DNA from: Kribbella solani
Lineage (GTDB): Bacteria; Actinomycetota; Actinomycetes; Propionibacteriales; Kribbellaceae
DNA: 64,000 nt
Reading direction: 5' to 3'
Assembly (NCBI RefSeq): GCF_014205295.1
Contig: NZ_JACHNF010000001.1
Span: forward strand, 6,944,001 to 7,008,000
Below are positions 24,504-33,485 of the stretch, piece after piece. The notes beneath the pieces are model-generated. The model was given only the letters and a program-made list of their open reading frames with translations. It searched no databases and had not been told where the DNA came from. Position 1 is the first letter of the stretch. Every line of letters starts with the position of its first letter. A program made the position numbers and the translations under genes.

Positions 24504-24563
24504 CGGGACCTGATCCAGCGGGACCCCGTCCAGCGGGACCTGATCCAGCGGGACCTGATCCAG
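24504..24563. repeat. Four 15-bp tandem repeats
   Basis: CGGGACCTGATCCAG occurs four times head to tail from 24504 (the second copy reads CGGGACCCCGTCCAG), just upstream of the small gene at 24596. Fifteen bases keep frame, but no coding use is evident. Confidence 0.85.
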
Positions 24564-24595
24564 CGAGAGTCAACCCAGTGAAACGGAGAACAGCG

Positions 24596-24961
24596 ATGAT
24601 GCGTGTGATGCTCGAGGAGGCCGACTACTGCGATGTCGCCGCCGATCTGATGACATTCGACGAAGGCGCGGTGGTGTTCTGGCGCGACGGCGAGGAGGTC
24701 GGCCGCCAGCGCCAGTCCCGGATCCTCTCCCTCGAGCTCCTGGACGAACGCTCCGCGAAGAGGCGCATCCAGCGCGCCCGAAAACATCACCCGAAAGCCT
24801 GGAGCCAATGGAGCCCAGAAGACGAACAGACCCTCATCACGATGTTCAACCAGGGCTCCACCAAGGAACAACTGGTAGCAGCCCTAGGCCGCCAGGAAGG
24901 CGGAATCGCCGCCCGCCTGAGATCCCTAGGCCTCCTCGAAGAAGACCAAAAACTAACCTGA
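24596..24961 (+). CDS. Small protein with Myb/SANT-like C terminus, function unknown
   Basis: 121 residues. Residues about 68-115 (WSQWSPEDEQTLITMFNQGS followed by KEQLVAALGRQEGGIAARLR) look like a three-helix DNA-binding unit of the Myb/SANT or short HTH kind also found appended to some helicases. The N-terminal half is acidic and aromatic (DYCDVAADLM, GAVVFWRDGEEVGRQ). ACGGAG lies 8 bp before ATG 24596; the longer frame to 24191 is antisense to the ArsR gene. No partner gene. Confidence 0.65.
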   Translation: MMRVMLEEADYCDVAADLMTFDEGAVVFWRDGEEVGRQRQSRILSLELLDERSAKRRIQRARKHHPKAWSQWSPEDEQTLITMFNQGSTKEQLVAALGRQEGGIAARLRSLGLLEEDQKLT

Positions 24962-25013
24962 CCACCTGTGCAACTCGCCGACCACCGACCACACCGGCTC
25001 CCGTCGCCGGCGG

Positions 25014-25394
25014 TCAGACGGCGATGATCTCGACCAGGCCGCCGAGTGCGCGGAAGTCCTTCGGGTTCCGGGTGTACAAAGCAGCCTCGTGGGTGGCTGC
25101 GGTCGCCGCGATCACCAGATCGAAGGCACGGGCGCGTGGCTGTGCCCCAGTTGCCGCGACAGTTGCCGCGAAGGTGCCGTAGGTGCGTGCCACCGCGTCG
25201 GACACTGGCAACGCGTCAAAGGCTCGCTCAATGCCGGCCAGCCGGCGCAGTCTCTCGGCGCGGACTTCCGGTGTTTTCGCGACAAGGACGCCGAAATGCA
25301 GCTCGGCAAGGCTGATCGTGCTGATCGCGAGTTCCGCATCGACTTTCTCGGCGAGGCCCTCGATCAGAACGCTGGTATCGAGCAGCGCTCTCAT
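25014..25394 (-). CDS. vapC: VapC-type PIN-domain toxin
   Basis: 126 residues of the PIN nuclease fold. Acidic active-site residues are visible in LLDTSVLIEG (Asp6), STISLAELHFGV (Glu near 31) and RAFDLVIAATA (Asp near 92), matching VapC ribonucleases that cut tRNA or rRNA. It overlaps the antitoxin gene by 4 bp. As toxin of a VapBC pair it should be silent while bound to VapB. Confidence 0.9.
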   Translation of the reverse strand: MRALLDTSVLIEGLAEKVDAELAISTISLAELHFGVLVAKTPEVRAERLRRLAGIERAFDALPVSDAVARTYGTFAATVAATGAQPRARAFDLVIAATAATHEAALYTRNPKDFRALGGLVEIIAV

Positions 25395-25642
25395 TCCTGC
25401 GCTGCCCAGGGGTCGGCGAGGTCTTGATCGATGAGCTCACGGTCGGCCTGCCAGTCGTCGTCGGAGCGACGGCGCAGGACGTCGGCGATCTCGTCGTAGC
25501 GCCGCCAGTGATCTCGCTCCGGCGGACCTAGAACGGCTGCCGGTCGCCCGGAAACCGTGATCACCAGGCGCTCGCCGGCTTCGGCGCGGCGGACGAGATC
25601 GCTCGCGTGCTGTCGTAGCTCACGAAGTCCGAGTGCGTCCAT
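25391..25642 (-). CDS. vapB: VapB/Phd-type antitoxin
   Basis: 83 residues. The N terminus ALGLRELRQHASDLVRRAEAGE and VTVSGRPAAVL-like strand (ITVSGRPAAVLGPP) are those of the Phd/YefM DNA-binding fold; the C-terminal part (RRRSDDDWQADRELIDQDL) is the toxin-neutralising arm. The frame is open to 25660 but that codon lies inside the operator; ATG 25642 begins the family-like MDALGLREL. VapB with VapC should repress the promoter at the 20-bp palindrome just upstream. Confidence 0.88.
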   Translation of the reverse strand: MDALGLRELRQHASDLVRRAEAGERLVITVSGRPAAVLGPPERDHWRRYDEIADVLRRRSDDDWQADRELIDQDLADPWAAQE

Positions 25643-25649
25643 ATGTTCA

Positions 25650-25669
25650 AGGTAGCACATGTGCTACCT
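25650..25669 (-). promoter_or_regulatory. VapBC operator, perfect 20-bp palindrome
   Basis: AGGTAGCACATGTGCTACCT is a perfect palindrome ending 8 bases before the vapB start codon. Its place and symmetry fit binding by the VapB dimer or VapBC complex, giving the usual toxin-antitoxin autorepression. Confidence 0.85.
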
Positions 25670-25803
25670 GTGTGTTTGTCGTCGGACCGCGACAGGAGCC
25701 GTGCCCGGGAAGCGGGGGAGTGGGTTGTCATCGGGCCGGTACTTGGGAGCACGGCGCGGCACCGGACGGGAGGTGGGTTTTGGGGCGGTGGGAGAATGGC
25801 GCG

Positions 25804-27264
25804 ATGCGGTCTGAGGTGCGGTTGGAGGGTTTGGCGCGGTCGGTGGATGCCGGGGCGCGGACGGCTGCTGCCCAGGCGCGGGAAGCTTCCGGTGGGCTTG
25901 AGGTGGTACGGGGGGCGTTGCTGGGGCGCGAGAGTTTGGTGCGCGGGCTGGCGTCGGGCCGGCGGCGTGGGGTGGACGGGCCGCCGTACTTGCGGGTCGA
26001 GCTGCGGTACGTCGATCTGAAGGGGGTGCGCCACCTGCAGATCACCGAGTTCGACGAGCGTCAGGCGCATACCCGCAACGTCGCGGCCGCGGAGCTGGAG
26101 CAAGCGGTCGACGAGTTGCTCGGTCAGGCGTACGGGTCGTGGCATGTGGAGACGACCACCGAGACGCTGCGGCTCCGCTACACCAAGAAAGGTAAGGAGC
26201 TGCTGCACCGGCAGGACGACGACCGGGAGCAGGAGACCCGCCACGACCGGGTGAAGCGCCGGGTGCTCGACCCGGCGGCGCCGTTCCTGATCGAGCTCGG
26301 GATCAGCGATCACCAGGGCCGGGTCAAGCCGTCGCGGCAGGCGAAGTACAAGCAGATCGAGGAGTTCTGCAAGCTCCTCGCGCCGGCTCTCGACGAGGCG
26401 ATCGCGGCCGGGCGGATCGCGGCCGGCCGGCCGTTGCAGGTCGTCGACCTCGGCTGCGGGAACGCGTACCTCACCCTCGCCGCGTACCACCTGCTGACCG
26501 CGGCCGGGCACGACGTACGGATGACCGGGATCGACCACAACCCGGGCGCGCGGAAACGGAACACCCGGGTGGTCGAGGCGCTCGGCTGGCAGGACCACCT
26601 GCGGTTCGTCGACGCGACCATCCAGGCGGCCGAGCTGGACGTCCGGCCGGACGTGGTGCTGGCTCTGCACGCCTGCGACACCGCGACCGACGACGCGCTC
26701 GCCCGGGCGGTCGGGTGGCAAGCATCACTCGTTCTGGCGGCTCCATGTTGTCATCACGACATCCAAACGCAGCTCAAGAGCGTCACACCACCGGCGCCTT
26801 ACGCGCTGATGACGAGATATGGCATCGTTCGTGAGCGGTTCGCCGACGTCCTGACGGACTCCCTGCGGGCAGCGGTGCTCCGACAGGTCGGTTACCGGGT
26901 GGAGGTCGTGCAGTTCGTGGACAGTCAGCACACGCCGCGCAATCTACTGCTCCGCGCGGCCCGCACCGGCGCCAAGCCGACCCCGGACCTCCAGTCCGAA
27001 TACCAGACCCTGATCGCCGAATGGCAGGTCAATCCCCGCCTGGCCCAACTCCTGCTACCCCCGACCCCGACGCCCGCCGGAACCCCCACGGAACCGGCCG
27101 ACCTGGCGGAACCGACTCACCCGGCAGCATCGGCCAACCTCACGGAGCCGGCCCACCCGGCGGAATCGGCCCACTCCGCGGAACCGGCCCACCCTGCCGC
27201 ATCCGAGCCGGTCGGGGCGTCGGCTCAACCCGGTGTATCTCGGCCGGGAGGGGTGGTTTTGTGA
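25804..27264 (+). CDS. SAM-dependent methyltransferase with a low-complexity tail
   Basis: 486 residues. The Rossmann motif VVDLGCGNAYLTLAAYHL (about 215-232) binds SAM; GIDHNPGARKRN follows as motif II, and a later LAAPCCHHDIQTQL segment contains a conserved Cys-Cys-His-His also seen in Trm13/METTL25-like methyltransferases, so RNA modification is a fair guess. Residues 1-200 form an RNA-binding-like basic region. The last 60 residues are low-complexity repeats of EPAHPAES and EPTHPAAS. ATG 25804 is chosen as the first start giving a normal N terminus. The stop overlaps the next gene's GTG. Confidence 0.8.
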   Translation: MRSEVRLEGLARSVDAGARTAAAQAREASGGLEVVRGALLGRESLVRGLASGRRRGVDGPPYLRVELRYVDLKGVRHLQITEFDERQAHTRNVAAAELEQAVDELLGQAYGSWHVETTTETLRLRYTKKGKELLHRQDDDREQETRHDRVKRRVLDPAAPFLIELGISDHQGRVKPSRQAKYKQIEEFCKLLAPALDEAIAAGRIAAGRPLQVVDLGCGNAYLTLAAYHLLTAAGHDVRMTGIDHNPGARKRNTRVVEALGWQDHLRFVDATIQAAELDVRPDVVLALHACDTATDDALARAVGWQASLVLAAPCCHHDIQTQLKSVTPPAPYALMTRYGIVRERFADVLTDSLRAAVLRQVGYRVEVVQFVDSQHTPRNLLLRAARTGAKPTPDLQSEYQTLIAEWQVNPRLAQLLLPPTPTPAGTPTEPADLAEPTHPAASANLTEPAHPAESAHSAEPAHPAASEPVGASAQPGVSRPGGVVL

Positions 27265-28370
27265 GGCGGTTGCGGGTTGCTCTTGGGTTGGTTGGGGCGA
27301 CGGTTTGTGTGCTGGTGGGGGTGGCGCTTCCCACCACTGCCACCGCGAACCCGGCGGCCGATCCGACCGCGACCGCGCCGACGAAGCTGTTCACGGTCCG
27401 GGACGACCGGCTCAAGGAGACGACCGGCCTGGCGAAGAGCGTGAAGCACGACGGCATCTACTGGGCCGTCAGCCGCTCCGGCGATACCGGCCGGGTGTTC
27501 GCGGTCGACCAGACCGGCAAGGTGAAGGCGGTCCTGCGGATCAGCGCGAAGGTCGTCGACGTCGAAGCCGTCGGCGTGGACCGGAACGGCTTCATCTACC
27601 TCGCGGACATCGGCGACACCAAGGGCAACCGGGACCAGATCGAGGTCTACACGTTCCCCGAGCCGGAGACGCTGCAGGACCAGGACAAGATCCCGTACCA
27701 CCGGTACGACTACACCTATCCCGACGGAGCGCACGACGCCGAGACCTTGCTGATCGAGCCGGGTACGAGTCAGCTGTACTTCGTCACCAGGTCCTCGCAA
27801 GGTGCCGGGGCCATCTACTCGGCGCCGCCGTCGCCTAGCCGTCAGGGTACGAACAAGCTGACCAAGTTCGCGGCCGCGCCGTCCGGGGGGATCACCGACG
27901 GGACGTTCCTGCCGGATGGTCAGCGGGCCGTGCTGCGAAGCGCGACCGAGGTGTCCACGGTCGCATGGGGTGACACACCCACGGTCGTCGCTCGCGTCAC
28001 CGCGTCAACAGGTGCGGGCAAGTCGGTAGCAGTCGGTCCGGCCGACGGAACCGTCGTGGTCGCCAGCAGCGGTACGAACGCGGCGTTCTACCAGCTGACC
28101 GCACCCGCGAAGCCGGCCGATACCACCACCAGTACGCCGCCGTCGGCCAGCGCCACCCCGAAGCCGGCCACCGCCTCGGACTCCAGCAGTTCGACCGCCG
28201 GCAAGAGCCACAACCTGCGCTGGATCATCATCGGTGCTGCCGCGTTCGCGATCCTCATCACCGTCCTCACCTTCCCGCCCGGCCGCCGCGAACGCCAGGA
28301 CCGCCAAGCCGAGAACGACCGCCTGACCGGCCAATCCCCACCCACCCCCCGCCGCCGCCAGCCCCAATAA
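27261..28370 (+). CDS. Secreted, membrane-anchored beta-propeller-like protein
   Basis: 369 residues. A signal peptide (RRLRVALGLVGATVCVLVGV, cleavage near ATA) leads to an exported domain with repeated short strand segments (DGIYWAVSRSGDTGRVFAVD, NGFIYLADIGDTKGNRD, TSQLYFVTRSS) that suggests a beta-propeller, then a Thr/Ser/Pro linker and a C-terminal membrane helix (WIIIGAAAFAILITVLTF) with a basic tail. No enzyme motif is recognised. GTG 27261 overlaps the methyltransferase stop by 4 bp, with GGGAGG upstream. Could be a surface-exposed sensor or binding protein. Confidence 0.78.
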   Translation: MRRLRVALGLVGATVCVLVGVALPTTATANPAADPTATAPTKLFTVRDDRLKETTGLAKSVKHDGIYWAVSRSGDTGRVFAVDQTGKVKAVLRISAKVVDVEAVGVDRNGFIYLADIGDTKGNRDQIEVYTFPEPETLQDQDKIPYHRYDYTYPDGAHDAETLLIEPGTSQLYFVTRSSQGAGAIYSAPPSPSRQGTNKLTKFAAAPSGGITDGTFLPDGQRAVLRSATEVSTVAWGDTPTVVARVTASTGAGKSVAVGPADGTVVVASSGTNAAFYQLTAPAKPADTTTSTPPSASATPKPATASDSSSSTAGKSHNLRWIIIGAAAFAILITVLTFPPGRRERQDRQAENDRLTGQSPPTPRRRQPQ

Positions 28371-28459
28371 CAACCCCACCCACCCCTGCTGCCGTTCCGC
28401 GCCGGGTCACCGTGCTGTCGTCGGGGCGCGCCGGGGACCACGGTCGCGGGGGGAAAGAC

Positions 28460-28494
28460 AACAGCCGCCGACCCCGGGTGGGGTGGCGGCTGTT
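28460..28494. terminator. Bidirectional terminator hairpin
   Basis: AACAGCCGCC (28460-28469) pairs with GGCGGCTGTT (28485-28494) around a short GC-rich loop, with TTT after the plus-strand stem and A-rich sequence before it. It lies between two converging genes (27261-28370 and serC), as expected for a shared terminator. Confidence 0.8.
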
Positions 28495-28508
28495 TGGGGG
28501 GATGAGGG

Positions 28509-29633
28509 TTACTTGAGGTTTTCGACTACGTAGTCGATGGATTGGGTGAGTTTTTCGACGTCGTCTGGGTTCACTGCGGGGAACATCGCGACCCGGAGCT
28601 GGTTGCGGCCGAGTTTGCGGTAGGGCTCGGTGTCGACGATGCCGTTGGCGCGGAGGGTCTTGGCGACCGCGGTGGCGTCGATCGAGTCGTCCAGGTCGAT
28701 GGTGCCGACGACCAGGGAGCGGGCGTCGGGGTCAGTGACGTACGGGGTCGCGTACTCCGACTTCTCGGCCCAGGTGTACAGCCGGTTGCTGGAGTCGGTG
28801 GTACGGGCGACGCTCCGCTCGAGACCGCCCTGGTTGTTGATCCAGTCGGTCTGCTCGGCCATCAGGAACAGGGTGGCGAGCGCGGGCGTGTTGTACGTCT
28901 GGTTCTTGCTGGAGTTGTCGACCGCGGTGGCGAGGTCCAGGAAGGCCGGGATCCAGCGGCCGGAGGCGGCGATCTCCTCGACCCGGGCGAGCGCGGCCGG
29001 GCTCATCAGCGCGATCCACAGGCCGCCGTCGGAGGCGAAGCCCTTCTGCGGGGCGAAGTAGTACACGTCGGCCTCGTTCAGGTCGACCGGGAGGCCGGCC
29101 GCGCCCGAGGTGGCGTCGATCGCGACCAGCGCGCCCTCGTCGGCGCCTTCGACCCGGCGGACCGGGGCCATCACGCCGGTGGAGGTCTCGTTGTGCGGCC
29201 ACGCGTACAGGTCGACGCCGGCTTCGGCGACCGGGATCGGGCGGGTGCCGGGCTCGGACTTGATCACCGACGGGTCGCCGAGGTGCGGGGCGAGCTGCGA
29301 AGCCTTGGCGAACTTCGAGGAGAACTCACCGAAGTTCAGGTGCTGGCTCTTCTCCCGGATCAGCCCGAACGTCGCGATGTCCCAGAACGCGGTCGAACCA
29401 CCGTTGCCGAGCACCACCTGGTACCCGTCCGGCAGCTGGAAGAGCTCGGCCACACCGTCCTGTACCCGCTTGACCAGGTTCTTCACCGGGGCCTGGCGGT
29501 GCGAGGTGCCGAGCAGCTTCGCGCCCTCGGACGCGAGCGCGGCGATGGCCTCCGGACGGACCTTCGAGGGGCCGGCGCCGAAGCGGCCGTCAGCGGGCTT
29601 GAGCTCTGCAGGAATCTTGATGTCGCTGGTCAC
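28509..29633 (-). CDS. serC: Phosphoserine transaminase
   Basis: 374 residues, class V aminotransferase that makes O-phosphoserine for serine and pyridoxal phosphate synthesis. N-terminal GRFGAGPSKVRPEAI and LLGTSHRQAPVK are SerC marks; the PLP-binding lysine is in YYFAPQKGFASDGGLW (about Lys199). Length and sequence fit the mycobacterial-type SerC. GTG 29633 follows GAAGGG. No operon partners; pdxH, which also belongs to PLP metabolism, is 4 kb away. Confidence 0.93.
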   Translation of the reverse strand: MTSDIKIPAELKPADGRFGAGPSKVRPEAIAALASEGAKLLGTSHRQAPVKNLVKRVQDGVAELFQLPDGYQVVLGNGGSTAFWDIATFGLIREKSQHLNFGEFSSKFAKASQLAPHLGDPSVIKSEPGTRPIPVAEAGVDLYAWPHNETSTGVMAPVRRVEGADEGALVAIDATSGAAGLPVDLNEADVYYFAPQKGFASDGGLWIALMSPAALARVEEIAASGRWIPAFLDLATAVDNSSKNQTYNTPALATLFLMAEQTDWINNQGGLERSVARTTDSSNRLYTWAEKSEYATPYVTDPDARSLVVGTIDLDDSIDATAVAKTLRANGIVDTEPYRKLGRNQLRVAMFPAVNPDDVEKLTQSIDYVVENLK

Positions 29634-29748
29634 CAGCGTCTTCCCTTCGTCGTCTGCATCTCAGATAGCCGACGACGCTGTCAGCGAGTCCATACTCGCA
29701 CACCGCTGCCAACCGCCACCGCGGGGTCTCACCGGAGCCCGGCGGAAG

Positions 29749-30603
29749 CTACTCGTGCTTGCGGGTGATCGTCTGCATCCCGGTCAGCAGAGCGACGGGA
29801 CCCTCGGGCGTGTCTGTCCACTCGCCGCAGGCGCCGCCACCTTCGGCGACCTCCAGAGTGAGCTCAGCACCGTCCATCCGCAGCGCCGGGTGGTAGTAAT
29901 GCGCGACCCGCTCCGCCTCACCCTCGATGTAGTGACCGATCAGTGCGCGCCGGAACCGGTCGGTGGTGACGTTCGGGTTGCTCCCGTGCACCAGCGCGCC
30001 GTGGAAGAACAGCACGTCGCCCGGTTCCATCTCGACCGGTACGGCGTCGGTGGCGGACGGCAGCGGTACGGTCACGTCGGTGAAGCTGACCGTGGTGTCG
30101 GCCTTCTCGGTGCAGAGGATCGGCCACCGGTGTGACCCGGGGACGACCTCGAGGCATCCGTTCGCCTCGTCGACCTTGTCGAGGGCCATCCAGGCCGCGA
30201 CGCACGTACCCGGGTCGGCCTTCAGATAGAAGTTGTCCTGGTGCAGCGCCTGCCCGCGGGAGCCCGGCGGCTTGAAGTACAGCATCGTCTGCACCGCGTA
30301 CGGCGATCTGCCGAGCAGTCCGGTCAGTACGTCGTCGATGCGCGCGTCAGTCAGCCACTGCAGCGAGGTGTCGTCCCAGCGGTGCATCTGCGCCATCCGC
30401 GGGTACCGCTTGAGCGGGTCGCGGTCGGGCGAATCGTGGCCGGCGAAGTTCTGCCCCTTCGGCCCGCGATGCCGGACGTCCATGTAGTGGTCGCGCAGTC
30501 GTTCGGCCTCGGCGGTGCTGAACAGTCCGCGCACCAGCGTGTACCCGGTGCGCTCGAACTCGTCCCGGAGAACGCGATCGTCGATGTTGGATGAAACGCT
30601 CAT
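29749..30603 (-). CDS. Phytanoyl-CoA dioxygenase family protein
   Basis: 284 residues. The iron-binding 2-oxoglutarate oxygenase motif is present: HQDNFY (His-x-Asp, near residues 122-124) and FFHGALVHGSN (distal His near 198) followed by an Arg in RRALIGHYI. PhyH members hydroxylate or halogenate small molecules, including natural-product intermediates and ectoine; the substrate is unknown. ATG 30603 has CGGGAG upstream. Divergent from an AraC regulator, which is likely to control it. Confidence 0.85.
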   Translation of the reverse strand: MSVSSNIDDRVLRDEFERTGYTLVRGLFSTAEAERLRDHYMDVRHRGPKGQNFAGHDSPDRDPLKRYPRMAQMHRWDDTSLQWLTDARIDDVLTGLLGRSPYAVQTMLYFKPPGSRGQALHQDNFYLKADPGTCVAAWMALDKVDEANGCLEVVPGSHRWPILCTEKADTTVSFTDVTVPLPSATDAVPVEMEPGDVLFFHGALVHGSNPNVTTDRFRRALIGHYIEGEAERVAHYYHPALRMDGAELTLEVAEGGGACGEWTDTPEGPVALLTGMQTITRKHE

Positions 30604-30704
30604 GCACAACTCCCGCATTCGTGCCGTACTGTGCCTGACGTCAGCAATTCTCCAGCCAGCGCCATGCCTGTGACGACGGACGATCCACGCGAGGACTTGA
30701 ACTT

Positions 30705-31469
30705 TTGAAGCAGAACGTGCCCGAGGTACGGGTCGGGCTGAGGTCCGCGCCGACGTTCTGGCGCTGTGAACCGAGCTGGTCGTGGACGTCCCGCCCACTC
30801 GCCGACCACCTGCTCTGGTGCGTACTCGACGGCCGGGGCGTACTGGAGTACGCGGGCCGCCGGCATGAACTGCACCCAGGTGTCTGTGCGGTGTTCCGGC
30901 CGGGGGACACGCCACGTGCGAGCCATGACCCGCACCGCAGGCTGCTGGTCTTCGGCATGCACTTCACCGCCACGCCGACCGCGGCGCCGGAGCCGCGGTG
31001 TGGTGAGGTGATGGACCGCGAGCTGCTCGGTGTACTCGCGCGGACCAGCGACGCGGCGTACCAACGGCAGGACGCGCTCGGTACGCATCAAGCCGAACTG
31101 TGTCTCCAGCAACTGATCACGCTGGTGTGGGACGCGGTGCACAACCCGGGCCGGAGCGGCAGCGATGCGGCGATCGACGAGATCGCCCGGCTGCTCCGGC
31201 AGGACCCGGGCCGGGTGTGGTCGGTGGCCGAGATGGCGCGGCGCGCGTTGCTGAGCCGGGCGCAGTTCACCCGCCGGTTCGTCGCGCGGCTGGGGATGTC
31301 GCCGGCGCAGTACCTGATTCAGGCGCGGATCGACCGGGCGCACCAGTTGCTCACCGAGAGCGGCATGACCGTCACGGAGACGGCCGCCGCCCTCGGGTAC
31401 ACGGATGTTCCGTACTTCAGCCGGCAGTACCGGCAACGAACAGGCCGCTCACCCAGCCAGGACCGCTGA
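30705..31469 (+). CDS. AraC family transcriptional regulator
   Basis: About 254 residues. N-terminal cupin-like sensor (HLLWCVLDGRGVLEYAGRRH, PGVCAVFRPGDTPRA) and a C-terminal double HTH: WSVAEMARRALLSRAQFTRR and MTVTETAAALGYTDVPYFSRQYRQRTGRSPS. Probably regulates the divergent PhyH gene in answer to a small ligand. TTG 30705 and GTG 30717 are both possible starts, with GAGGA and GAAG upstream respectively; the choice is open. A 10-bp palindrome CTGACGTCAG lies in the shared promoter at 30635-30644. Confidence 0.85.
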   Translation: MKQNVPEVRVGLRSAPTFWRCEPSWSWTSRPLADHLLWCVLDGRGVLEYAGRRHELHPGVCAVFRPGDTPRASHDPHRRLLVFGMHFTATPTAAPEPRCGEVMDRELLGVLARTSDAAYQRQDALGTHQAELCLQQLITLVWDAVHNPGRSGSDAAIDEIARLLRQDPGRVWSVAEMARRALLSRAQFTRRFVARLGMSPAQYLIQARIDRAHQLLTESGMTVTETAAALGYTDVPYFSRQYRQRTGRSPSQDR

Positions 31470-31559
31470 GCCGAGCCAGGACCGGTGAGCCGAGCCAGGA
31501 CGGCTGAGCCGGGCCTGGACCGGTGAGGCGAGCCAGGACCGCTGAGCCGGCCGGGACCG
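31466..31559. repeat. Degenerate 18/20-bp tandem repeats
   Basis: CTGAGCCGAGCCAGGACCGG and its variants recur about five times with lengths alternating 20 and 18 bp between the ends of the AraC and citrate synthase genes. No gene or clear terminator is visible in them. Confidence 0.65.
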
Positions 31560-32672
31560 TCAGGTCCAGTCGGGGTTCCAGCCTTCGACCGAGTCGGCGG
31601 GCCGGGAGGACGGGCCGGAGTAGATCGCCGACGGCCGGATCAGCCGCCCGGTGCGTTTCTGCTCCAGCACGTGCGCGCTCCACCCCGCCGTCCGCGCGCA
31701 GGTGAACATGGAGGTGAACATCGGCGGCGGCACCTCGGCGAAGTCGAGCACGATCGCGGCCCAGAACTCCACGTTCGTCTCCAGCACCCGGTCCGGCCGC
31801 CGCTCGCGCAGCTCGGCCAGCGCGGCCTGCTCCAGCGCCTCGGCGACCTCGTAGCGCGGCGCGGCGAGCTCACGTGCGGTCCGGCGAAGCACCCGGGCGC
31901 GCGGGTCCTCGGCCCGGTACACCCGGTGCCCGAAGCCCATCAGCCGTTCGCCGGCGTCCAGCAGGCCCTTCACGTACGAGCGCGCGTCACCCGACTTCTC
32001 CACGCCCTCGATCATCGTCAGGACCCGGGCCGGAGCCCCGCCGTGCAACGGACCGGACATCGCGCCGACCGCGCCGGACAGCGCCGCGGCGACGTCCGCG
32101 CCGGTCGACGCGATCACCCGCGCGGTGAACGTCGACGCGTTCATCCCGTGCTCGGCCGCGGACGTCCAGTACGCGTCGACCGCCTGGACGTGCTTGGGGT
32201 CCGGCTCGCCACGCCAGCGGATCATGAACCGCTCGGTGATCGTCTTCGCCTTGTCCACCTCACGCTGCGGCACCATCGGCTGCCCGGTCCCGCGGGCCGC
32301 CTGCGCCACGTAGGACAGCGCCATCACCGCCGCGCGGGACAGGTCGTCGCGGGCCTGCACGTCGTCGATGTCGTACAGCGGCCGAAGCCCCCACGCGGGT
32401 GCGAGCATCGCCAGCGCGGACTGCACGTCGACCCGGACGTCGCCGGTGTGTACGGGCAGCGGGAACGGTTCGGCGGGCGGCAGGCCCGGTGTGAACGCGC
32501 CGTCGACCAGCAGGCCCCAGACGTTCTCGAACGGCACCCGGCCGACCAGGTCCTCGATGTCCACCCCGCGGTAGCGGAGCGCCGAACCTTCCTTGTCCGG
32601 CTCGGCGATCTGCGTGTCGAACGCGATCACGCCTTCCAGCCCGTGCTGCACCTCGGTCGTCGGATCTGACAT
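31560..32672 (-). CDS. Citrate synthase (short, type II-like)
   Basis: 370 residues; condenses oxaloacetate with acetyl-CoA (or, in some paralogues, propionyl-CoA). Active-site marks are HGMNASTFTARVIAST, GPLHGGAPARVL and GFGHRVYRAEDPRARVL, covering the two catalytic His and the Asp region. The length matches the short citrate/methylcitrate synthases of actinobacteria, so a methylcitrate role cannot be excluded, though no prpB or prpD is near. ATG 32672 has GAGGACGAGGG upstream; the longer frame is a shadow. Single gene. Confidence 0.9.
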   Translation of the reverse strand: MSDPTTEVQHGLEGVIAFDTQIAEPDKEGSALRYRGVDIEDLVGRVPFENVWGLLVDGAFTPGLPPAEPFPLPVHTGDVRVDVQSALAMLAPAWGLRPLYDIDDVQARDDLSRAAVMALSYVAQAARGTGQPMVPQREVDKAKTITERFMIRWRGEPDPKHVQAVDAYWTSAAEHGMNASTFTARVIASTGADVAAALSGAVGAMSGPLHGGAPARVLTMIEGVEKSGDARSYVKGLLDAGERLMGFGHRVYRAEDPRARVLRRTARELAAPRYEVAEALEQAALAELRERRPDRVLETNVEFWAAIVLDFAEVPPPMFTSMFTCARTAGWSAHVLEQKRTGRLIRPSAIYSGPSSRPADSVEGWNPDWT

Positions 32673-32855
32673 ACGCTCCCTCGTCCTCTTGGTCGGCGCG
32701 AGGCCCACCAGGAGAGCCGCGCACCGTCGGCGCTCAGGCAGCATAGTTCGCCACCCTCGCGGCCGGACAGCTTTGTGACCGGTTCGAGCACCCGAGCGCC
32801 CGCACCACGCCGTACCGCGGGCTGGTTGACCGGTCAGAGGTCTACTGTCGTCGGC

Positions 32856-33464
32856 ATGACAAAGCCCCTCCCCGCCCTCGGGCTCGTGATCGGCCTCATC
32901 ATGACGTACGTCGGGATGGCCGGCGCGTCCCTCGCGACCAGCAAGCTGATGATCCGGGTCCAGATCTTCCGCAACGACTTCGGCCACACGCTGCCGTGGC
33001 TGGCGTTGCTGGTCGCGATCGCGGTCGTGCTCGGCGTACTGATGGTGCTGCCTGCGATCGGTTCGGGCGTGACCACCGGCGCCGGGCTGCTGATGACCGT
33101 GGTCGGGCTGGCCGCGGTGCTGCTGCCGGTCGAGCACGCCCTGGACCTGATTCGGCTGTTCGACATCTTCGGGAAGCGGCTCGGCGCCTCGTACCTGCTG
33201 TTCGACGGGACCGTGCTCCTGGTCGGCATCCCGTTGCTGCTGGTCGGTATCCGGCGCTGGACGCAGGACGCCAAGCTGGCAAAGCTCACGCAAGGCCCGC
33301 AGCAGCCGCAGCAGTGGGGCGGCTACCCAGGCCAGCAACAGCAGCCGCCACAACACCGGTCCCCGCAGGACCAGCGGCCGCAACACCAGTACCCCCAGCA
33401 GCAGCCGCCGCAGTACCCGGGCCAGCAGCCGCCGCAGTACCCAGGCCAGCAGCCGCCTCGATAG
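32856..33464 (+). CDS. Membrane protein with a Gln/Pro-rich tail
   Basis: 202 residues. Four hydrophobic segments in residues 1-125, then a Gln/Pro-rich tail (about 145-202) with repeats of QQPPQYPGQ. No family recognised; such tails are common in actinobacterial envelope proteins and may act as spacers or interaction tracts. ATG 32856 has TACTGT seven bases upstream. It ends 21 bp before pdxH and may be transcribed with it. Confidence 0.7.
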   Translation: MTKPLPALGLVIGLIMTYVGMAGASLATSKLMIRVQIFRNDFGHTLPWLALLVAIAVVLGVLMVLPAIGSGVTTGAGLLMTVVGLAAVLLPVEHALDLIRLFDIFGKRLGASYLLFDGTVLLVGIPLLLVGIRRWTQDAKLAKLTQGPQQPQQWGGYPGQQQQPPQHRSPQDQRPQHQYPQQQPPQYPGQQPPQYPGQQPPR

Positions 33465-33485
33465 ATACGTCAGTAGGCTCGTTGC

